Part shown: one piece after another, positions 14,345-14,478 of the stretch
Layout: every line of letters begins with the position of its first letter
Position numbering within the stretch: position 1 is the first letter of the stretch
Assembly: GCA_900770225.1 (NCBI GenBank)
Contig: CAAGJU010000163.1
Coordinates: 1 to 14,478 of the forward strand
Direction of reading: 5' to 3'
Source of the DNA: Lachnospiraceae bacterium
Lineage (GTDB): Bacteria; Bacillota; Clostridia; Lachnospirales; Lachnospiraceae
DNA: 14,478 bases
Program-made: the position numbers and the translations under genes
The notes under the pieces: generated by a model
Told to the model about the DNA's origin: nothing
The model's database searches: none
What the model saw: only the letters and a program-made list of their open reading frames with translations

Positions 14345-14478
14345 CTATCTCAGAGAATTCAAAAACTGCATGAGATCCCGGTCTTTCCTCCAGTCAGGCA
14401 TATCTGATTCCCCGGTAACCTTAGGTGCAAGTCTATTGATTGCGTCATTTTTCAGACGGTTATCAGCACGGACATAAA
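14345..14478 (-). CDS. tyrosine recombinase/integrase, C-terminal fragment (5' beyond window)
   Basis: Forty-three codons are visible, beginning at the window edge with YVRADNRLKNDAINRLAP and ending PDWRKDRDLMQFLNSLR before TAG at 14347-14345. The YVRAD start resembles the nucleophile segment of XerC/D-like recombinases (IYxRADxxMKRKAI), and the W.KD..L..FL.SL ending is typical of recombinases carried by insertion elements. The Tyr at the extreme edge would then be the catalytic residue. With so little sequence the subfamily cannot be named, and a different helical tail is possible. Confidence 0.6.
   Translation of the reverse strand, partial: YVRADNRLKNDAINRLAPKVTGESDMPDWRKDRDLMQFLNSLR

Larger units (their letters stand above)
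14255..14478 (-). mobile_element. terminal end of a tyrosine-recombinase insertion element inside the intron protein gene
   Basis: To the right of the truncated RT frame the sequence changes to a non-RT segment. It holds a recombinase C-terminus (stop at 14345) followed by a terminal region of about 90 bases containing a 10-bp inverted repeat. The junction lies between 14254 and about 14271. The remainder of the element is outside the window. It is probably an IS-like element mobilised by one or more tyrosine recombinases; no target duplication can be judged from one end. Confidence 0.65.

Noticed and set aside
1..14478. CRISPR array, tRNA, rRNA, oriT or element attachment site
   Set aside because: No regularly spaced repeats, clover-leaf or rRNA sequence was seen; the relaxase and integrase ends of the element are outside the window.

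Overview
The window reads as part of an integrative and conjugative element of the Tn1549/CTn type, the group represented by the Clostridioides difficile CD1107-CD1112 genes. The host is probably a gut Clostridia (Lachnospiraceae or Oscillospiraceae-like) bacterium. The host call is an inference from gene families, gene order, strong AGGAGG ribosome sites and a base composition near 50% GC. Every convincing gene lies on the minus strand, so the biological order runs from the right end of the window to the left. The long plus-strand ORFs are shadows of these genes.

Right end (about 12945-14478), a nested set of insertions. The distal part of a VirB6/TrbL-like channel gene (12677-12944) is preceded directly by the 3' end of a group II intron. 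A 34-nt domain V and a domain VI with a GNRA loop and bulged A are recognisable. The intron-encoded reverse transcriptase/maturase/HNH protein is itself cut inside the RT motif that precedes YADD. There it meets the end of another element carrying the C-terminus of a tyrosine recombinase. The state visible here is channel gene, interrupted by intron, interrupted by recombinase element. If it is real and fixed, both intron mobility and VirB6 function should be compromised.

Middle (3701-12661), a compact transfer operon. It encodes a PrgI-family membrane protein, a VirB4/TraE ATPase (TTG start inside prgI), a BRO-type antirepressor-like protein, a membrane-anchored NlpC/P60 wall hydrolase, DUF4315, a surface SH3b-DUF4366 protein, topoisomerase III and a small conserved protein. 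Together these supply channel components, the ATPase motor, peptidoglycan opening and DNA processing. Several intercistronic gaps hold perfect hairpins without U-tracts.

Left (1132-3641), the accessory end of the operon. A 764-aa ArdC-like metallopeptidase with polyvalent and YodL-like domains is followed by a small TTRAP-family protein. A 44-bp hairpin begins 1 nt after the TTRAP stop codon.

Far left (1-1131), an AAA+ ATPase with a DUF4143 domain runs off the window edge. It has its own sigma70-type promoter with a 17-bp spacer, flanked by TTGCGG/CCGCAA palindromes. One of these is a 40-bp near-palindrome lying between the transcription start and the ribosome site, which suggests a separately regulated cargo gene.

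Apart from the nested elements at the right end, no stretch longer than about 200 bases lacks a gene. I saw no tRNA, rRNA, CRISPR array or oriT.
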